Of a DNA stretch of 64,000 nucleotides, positions 59,256 through 64,000 are shown one piece after another. Position 1 is the stretch's first letter, and each line of letters opens with the position of its first letter. The notes beneath the pieces were generated by a model, which saw only the letters and a program-made list of their open reading frames with translations, was not told where the DNA came from and made no database searches. The DNA lies in assembly GCA_963773655.1 (NCBI GenBank), contig CAVZBX010000006.1, positions 62,001 through 126,000 of the forward strand, given 5' to 3'. The stretch comes from DASSQJ01 sp963773655. GTDB lineage: Bacteria > Actinomycetota > Actinomycetes > Actinomycetales > Dermatophilaceae. The translations under genes and the position numbers were made by a program.

Positions 59256-60186
59256 TCAGTCGACGAGCCCCTCGAAAAGGATCGTGGAGAGGTAGCGCTC
59301 GCCGAAGCTGGGGATGATGACGACGATCGTCTTGCCGGCGTTCTCGGGGCGCTTGGCGACCTCGTTGGCGGCCGCGAGCGCGGACCCCGAGGAGATGCCG
59401 ACGAGCAGCCCCTCCTCGGTGGCGGCCTTGCGGGCCCACTCCACCGAGGTCTGGGCGTTGACGTCGATGACCTCGTCGTAGATCTCGGTGTTGAGGATCT
59501 CCGGGACGAAGTTGGCGCCGATGCCCTGGATCTTGTGCGGCCCGGGCTGCCCGCCGTTGAGGATCGGGGACTCCTCGGGCTCGACCGCGATGATCTGGAC
59601 CTCGGGCTTGCGCGACTTGAGCACCTCGCCGACCCCGGTGATGGTGCCGCCGGTGCCGATACCGGCCACGACCACGTCGACCTGGCCGTCGGTGTCCTTC
59701 CAGATCTCCTCGGCCGTGGTGCGGCGGTGGACCTCCGGGTTGGCGGCGTTCGCGAACTGGCGGGCGAGCACGGCGCCCTCGCGCTCGGCGACGATCTCCT
59801 CGGCGCGCGCGACCGCGCCCTTCATCCCCTCGGACCCCGGGGTGAGGACGAGCTCGGCACCGTAGGCGCGCAGCAGCGCCCGGCGCTCCTTGGACATCGT
59901 CTCCGGCATGGCGAGGACGACCTTGTAGCCGCGGGCCGCGCCGACCATCGCCAGCGCGATGCCGGTGTTGCCCGACGTGGCCTCGACGATGGTGCCCCCC
60001 GGCCACGAGGTCGCCGCTCGCCTCGGCGGCGTCGACGATGGAGACGCCGATGCGGTCCTTGACGGAGCTGGCCGGGTTGTAGAACTCGAGCTTAGCCGCC
60101 ACCGTGGCGTCGCCCTCGATGATCCGGTTGAGCCGGACGAGGGGGGTGTTGCCGACGGCCTGGGTCACGTCGTCGAGGATGGGCAT
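59256..60186 (-). pseudogene. cysK: Cysteine synthase A, one-base frameshift in a homopolymer
   Basis: About 310 aa if restored. ATG 60186: MPILDDVTQAVGNTPLVRLN, then KLEFYNPASSVKDRIGVSIV with the PLP Lys. At 59995-60000 six C (expected five) shift the frame; after it the protein continues GGTIVEATSGNTGIALAMVG, VVLAMPETMSKERRALLRAY, GIGTGGTITGVGEVL, VEPEESPILNGGQPGPHKIQ and GISSGSALAAA to the stop at 59256. The rest is fully conserved, so a homopolymer sequencing error is the likeliest explanation. Role: O-acetylserine plus sulfide to cysteine. Operon with cysE. Confidence 0.9.
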
Positions 60187-60545
60187 CGGGTCGCCTTTCG
60201 ATGGTCGGTCGCGGGCACCGGCGGCCCGGGCGGGCGACGGCGCGCTGCATCAGTCCTGCGGACGGGGCAACCCCCGGCCGCTTATGCGTATTCCAACAGA
60301 GAGTTATCCGTGTGGACAACGCGCGTCCCGGGAGTGGACGCGGACGCCCGGGCGCTCCTCGGCGGTGACCTTGACCAGCGTCACACCCGCCGGGCCGGTG
60401 CCCCCGCCGGAACCCGACACTAGACTCGCCGGGACGTGCTACTGCCGGGTAACAGTGATGCTGGACCCGTCGCCGACGTGGTCAGACCCGGCCGGCGCGA
60501 GACCGAACCGGAACCGCCCGGCGTGGGCGAAGTCAGGAGAGAGCG
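60187..60545. other. Divergent region between cysK and the Fe-S oxidoreductase
   Basis: About 360 bases without a gene. It contains TGTGGACAA (60311-60319), the exact complement of the actinobacterial DnaA box TTGTCCACA, abutting a weaker TTATCCGTG in the opposite orientation, and an imperfect ACTG...CAGT palindrome at about 60,438-60,454. Promoters for both flanking genes must lie here, but none is clear. Confidence 0.4.
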
Positions 60546-63500
60546 ATGAGCTGGGTCCTCGCAGTCGGACTCCTCATGAACGCGATCGCGTTGCCGCTGG
60601 CGGCGCGCCGGGTGGCGTGGATCACCCGGGTGATCCGCAGCGGCCAACCCGCACCGGACCGCGTCGAAGGCGTCCGGGAGCGCGTCGGCGCCGCCGTGAA
60701 GCGGCAGGTCGTCGAGGTCCTCGGCCAGAAGAAGCTGCTCAAGTGGTCGGTGCCGGGCGCCGCGCACTTCTTCGTGATGTGGGCGTTCTTCATCCTCGCG
60801 ACGGTCTACCTCGAGGCCTACGGCTCGCTCTTCCAGGAGGGCTTCGCGATCCCGGTCATCGGCACCTGGGGTGTGCTCGGCTTCCTCCAGGACTTCATCG
60901 CCGTGATGGGCCTGCTCGGCATCATCGTCTTCGCCGTCATCCGGCTGAGGAACTCCCCCGCGAAGCTCGGGCGACGCTCGCGCTTCGAGGGTTCGCACCT
61001 CGGCGGTGCCTGGCTGACGCTCTTCATGATCTTCAACGTCATCTGGACGATGTTCCTGTTCCGCGGCGCCGGCGTCGTCACCGGCAACTTCCCCTACGGC
61101 GAGGCGGCGTTCGCGTCGCACGCGGTCGGGTCGCGGCGCTCGAGCCGATCGGCGAGGACGCCGACCTGATGGTCGAGCACGTGGGGCTGCTGCTCCACAT
61201 CGGCGTCATGCTCGTGTTCCTCATCTTCGTGCTGCACAGCAAGCACCTGCACATCTTCGTGGCCCCCATCAACGTCCTCTTCGGACGGCGGCCGGTGGCT
61301 CTCGGCGCGGCGACCCCGCTGCTGGTCGGCGGCCGGCCCTTCTCGATGGAGTCGGTCGAGGAGATGGACGAGGGCCAGTCGCTCGGCGTCGGCGCGGTCG
61401 AGGACTTCACGTGGAAGGGCCTGCTCGACTTCACCACCTGCACCGAGTGCGGTCGCTGCCAGAGCCAGTGCCCGGCGTGGAACACGGAGAAGCCCCTCTC
61501 TCCGAAGATGCTGATCATGACGCTGCGGGACCACGCGAACGCCAAGGCTCCCTTCGTCCAGGCCGTGCAGCGCGCCGGCGGCGATGCCGAGCAGGTGCCC
61601 GCCGCGCTCCACGCAGTGCCGGCCCCGGCCCACGCGCACGACGGCGCCGGACCGTCGGCCACCGACGGGCTGACGTGGGACGCGCTCCCGCTCGTCGGCG
61701 AGACCGGCTACGACCTCGCCGACCCGTTCGGCGCGTACCAGCCGGTGGGCCCGGGGGCGGTGGTCGACGCCGACGTGCTCTGGTCGTGCACCACGTGTGG
61801 CGCGTGCGTCGAGCAGTGCCCGGTCGACATCGAGCACGTCGACCACATCATCGACATGCGCCGGTACCAGACGCTGATCGAGTCCGCGTTCCCGAACGAG
61901 CTCGCCGGGCTGTTCCGCAACATGGAGAGCAAGGGCAACCCGTGGGGCCTCGGCGCACGGGCCCGGCTCGACTGGGCCAAGGACCTGCCCTTCGACGTCA
62001 AGGTGCTCGGCCAGGACGTCGAGAAGGCGTCCGACGTGGAGTGGCTGTTCTGGGTGGGCTGCGCCGGCGCCTACGAGGACCGCGCCAAGAAGACCACCCG
62101 GGCGGTCGCCGAGCTGCTCGACACCGCCGGGGTGTCCTTCGCCGTCCTCGGTGACGGCGAGACGTGCACCGGCGACTCCGCACGCCGTGCCGGCAACGAG
62201 CTGCTCTACCAGACCCTGGCCGAGCAGAACGTCGAGACCTTCGGCGAGTTCGGCGTCACCAAGGTGGTCGTCACCTGCGCCCACTGCTTCAACACCATCA
62301 AGAACGAGTACCCCGAGCTCGGGGGCACCTACGAGGTCGTCCACCACACCCAGCTGCTCAACCGGCTCGTCCGTGAGAAGAAGCTGACGCCGGTGGCCCG
62401 GCCCGACGAGGCCCCCGGCATGTCGACGGCGAAGAACGCCGCCTCCACCGCGGGCACGGTCACCTACCACGACCCCTGCTACCTCGGCCGGCACAACGGC
62501 GTCTACGCGCCGCCGCGCGAGCTCATCGGCGCCCTGCCCGGGGTGGAGCTGCGGGAGATGCCGCGCAACGCCGAGAGGGCGTTCTGCTGCGGTGCCGGTG
62601 GGGCACGGATGTGGATGGAGGAGAAGCTCGGGTCGCGGGTCAACACCAACCGCACCGAGGAGGCCCTGGCCACCGGCGCCGAGAGGATCGCCATCGGCTG
62701 CCCCTTCTGCCGGGTGATGATCTCCGACGGCGTCACGGAGAAGGAGGCCGAGGACACAGTCGAGGTCGTCGACGTGGCCCAGATGCTGCTCGCCGCGGTC
62801 CGCCGGGGTCAGGACTCCACCGTGGCCGAGGCCCCCGTGGGCGGGCGAGGCGACCGCGGCCGCCGGCGCGGCGACCGCCACCGCGACCGCCGTCGCCACC
62901 GAGCAGGAGACGCCCGCTGACGCGCCGCCTGCGGCCGCAGCACCGTCGGACACGGCGGCTCCGCCGACCACCGGCGAGGCGGACCCGTGGGACGAGCCGG
63001 CCACCGCCGCCACGTCCGCGTCCGCGTCCGCACCCGCGGCGCCTGCCGACACCGAGCCGGACCCCTGGGACCAGCCGCCGGCAGCCGAGCAGCCGGAGGC
63101 CGGTCGCTCCCAGGGAGAGCCGGGGCCGGTCAAGGTCAAGGAGGACGCCGCCGCATCCGGCGACGACGTCGACCCCTGGGACGAACCCGCCGACGCCACA
63201 CCAGCGACCGCGACAACGGCCCCAGCCCCCGCCCCGGCCGAGACACCCACCGACGACGTCGACCCCTGGGACGAACCCGCCGACGCCACACCAGCGACCG
63301 CGACAACGGCCCCGGCCCCCGCCCCGGCCGAGACACCCACCGACGACGTCGACCCCTGGGACGAACCCGCCGACGCCACACCAGCGACCGCGACAACGGC
63401 CCCAGCCCCCGCCCCGGCCGAGACACCCACCGACGACGTCGACCCCTGGGACGAGCCCGCCGAGGCCGTGTCCGACACTGCGCCGGCATCCGACGTCGAG

Positions 63501-63698
63501 CCCGAGCCGACGGCCACCGAGCCAGTGACCGATGCGCGGTCCCCGTCCGAGGAGGCCGCGACCGAAGCCGGCACCGAGGCAGGGGCGGCCGCGCGGGAGC
63601 CCGAGGCCGACAAGAAGCCGACGGGGTCGTCAGCCGCTGCCGACGGGTCGTTCGGCGGGGACGCCGCACTCGTCGACGAGCCCGACCCCTGGGACTGA
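60546..63698 (+). pseudogene. FadF/GlpC-like membrane Fe-S oxidoreductase with repetitive tail, two frameshifts
   Basis: About 1050 aa if restored. ATG 60546 with GGAGAG upstream. The N-terminal membrane domain resembles nitrate-reductase gamma subunits (VLAVGLLMNAIALPLAARRV, HFFVMWAFFILATVYLEAYG). A shift near 61,131 (about one base missing) leads into ALEPIGEDADLMVEHVGLLL. Two 4Fe-4S motifs follow (CTECGRCQSQCPAW, CTTCGACVEQCPVD) and two CCG domains (VTCAHCFNTIKNEYPELGGT, FCCGAGGARMWMEE). A shift near 62,843 (one extra base) leads into an Ala/Pro/Thr tail with seven DPWD motifs to 63698. The core is the actinobacterial FadF-type electron carrier oxidoreductase linked to fatty acid oxidation; the shifts may be sequence errors. 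Confidence 0.85.
63162..63467 (+). repeat. 90-bp in-frame tandem repeat (3.4 units)
   Basis: Units at 63162-63251, 63252-63341 and 63342-63431 plus a partial fourth are almost identical and encode 30 residues each: DDVDPWDEPADATPATATTA then PAPAPAETPT. Near-identity at the DNA level shows recent expansion. Confidence 0.92.
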
Positions 63699-63713
63699 CC
63701 GGAGTCACCTCGG

Positions 63714-63781
63714 CTCAGCGCACCTTCGGTGTACTCAGCGCACGCTGCACCCTGCGCTGAGCGCCACCACGGTGCGCTGAG
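63714..63781. repeat. Four copies of a CTCAGCGCAC motif, two in each orientation
   Basis: CTCAGCGCAC at 63714-63723 and 63734-63743, and its complement at 63753-63761 (9 of 10 bases) and 63772-63781. Nested stems are possible, 16-83 bases after the oxidoreductase stop, so a composite terminator is likely. Confidence 0.65.
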
Positions 63782-63890
63782 CCGCGGTTCGCGACCGCCG
63801 CGCGGACACCGCCTCCTGCACCCGGCCCCCGGTCGGGTCGCACCCGCCGGCCGGACCGGACCAGCCCCCGAGAGCCACGGCCCGGACGCG

Positions 63891-63923
63891 AGTGAGCCCG
63901 CCGGGAACCCCGGCGGGCTCACT
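63891..63923. terminator. Perfect 15-base hairpin terminator
   Basis: AGTGAGCCCGCCGGG (63891-63905) pairs exactly with CCCGGCGGGCTCACT (63909-63923), 30 bases past the stop of the minus-strand gene entering from the right edge. Confidence 0.8.
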
Positions 63924-63952
63924 CACCTCGCTGCAGCGGTCGTCTTCGGGGA

Positions 63953-64000
63953 TCAGCCGCCCAAGCCGTTGTCGGCGAGGAACTGCTGCGCGACCTCCTG
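63953..64000 (-). CDS. C-terminal end of a gene cut by the window edge
   Basis: Fifteen codons and a TGA read QEVAQQFLADNGLGG. The ending (A-x-x-F/W-L-x-x-N-G-L) resembles the C-terminus of OpuAC-type glycine betaine/proline binding proteins, but the fragment is too short to assign. A strong terminator follows it, which supports a real gene end. Confidence 0.5.
   Translation of the reverse strand, partial: QEVAQQFLADNGLGG

Noticed and set aside
60304..60319. A replication origin
   Set aside because: Only one good DnaA box and one weak one; no AT-rich unwinding region and no dnaA, dnaN or parAB genes.
63162..63467. CRISPR or mobile repeat
   Set aside because: 90-bp units are contiguous and coding; they belong to the oxidoreductase tail.
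61094..63922. A 942-codon minus-strand frame with Ser/Gly/Ala repeats
   Set aside because: Antisense to the Fe-S oxidoreductase; its repeats merely mirror the 90-bp tandem repeat.

Overview
The window is a 64-kb piece of a very GC-rich actinobacterial chromosome. Evidence: strong G/C third-position bias, GTG starts, GTP-dependent PEP carboxykinase, an actinobacterial FadF-like Fe-S oxidoreductase, DUF6325, DUF6328 and SHOCT proteins, TTGTCCACA-type DnaA-box sequence. A member of the Micrococcales is plausible, but I cannot fix the genus.

Layout. 1-10 kb: partial DUF6325 gene, zinc alcohol dehydrogenase, BrkB-like membrane protein, DUF305 protein, molybdopterin oxidoreductase, basic amino-acid permease, secreted DUF1906 protein. 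10-15 kb: a TerC-type exporter behind a yybP-ykoY-type (manganese) riboswitch, an acyl-CoA synthetase, a SHOCT protein and an epimerase. 15-22 kb: gabT (frameshifted) divergent from a LysR regulator, then a two-gene hydroxyquinol operon (maleylacetate reductase, hydroxyquinol dioxygenase), TspO and a carboxyethylornithine synthase-like enzyme.

22.5-30 kb looks like a decayed genomic island bounded by tRNA-Arg(ACG) and a degraded copy of that tRNA's 3' end plus trailer. It carries an anchored duplicated-domain protein, a DUF1254-type protein, a protein with four cold-shock domains, a methyltransferase, two consecutive MazEF-type toxin-antitoxin modules and an IS110 transposase remnant.

30-40 kb: pckG behind a CRP/GlxR-like palindrome, a two-component system, a broken acetyltransferase and an ArnT-type glycosyltransferase whose upstream region shares an ACAGG-N6-ACAGG box with the response regulator gene. 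40-47.5 kb: tRNA-Ser(GCT) and a polyol (mannitol/sorbitol-like) utilisation locus with binding protein, two permeases, SDR, AraC regulator and mannitol dehydrogenase. 47.5-52.8 kb: class B penicillin-binding protein, CspA, universal stress protein, LacI regulator, cupin, tRNA-Ser(TGA).

53.3-58.6 kb is the most unusual segment: a tightly coupled four-gene cassette of subtilisin-like protease (with an 18-bp tandem-repeat hinge), ECF-like sigma factor, small accessory protein and a helical-repeat CHAT (caspase-like) protease. I infer a proteolytic signalling or defence module wired to transcription. 58.7-64 kb: cysE-cysK, a large Fe-S oxidoreductase with a repetitive DPWDE tail, and the 3' end of a further gene.

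Several otherwise well-conserved genes (gabT, cysK, fadF-like, a membrane protein, a GNAT) are broken by small frameshifts. At least the cysK one lies in a homopolymer, so some may be sequence errors.
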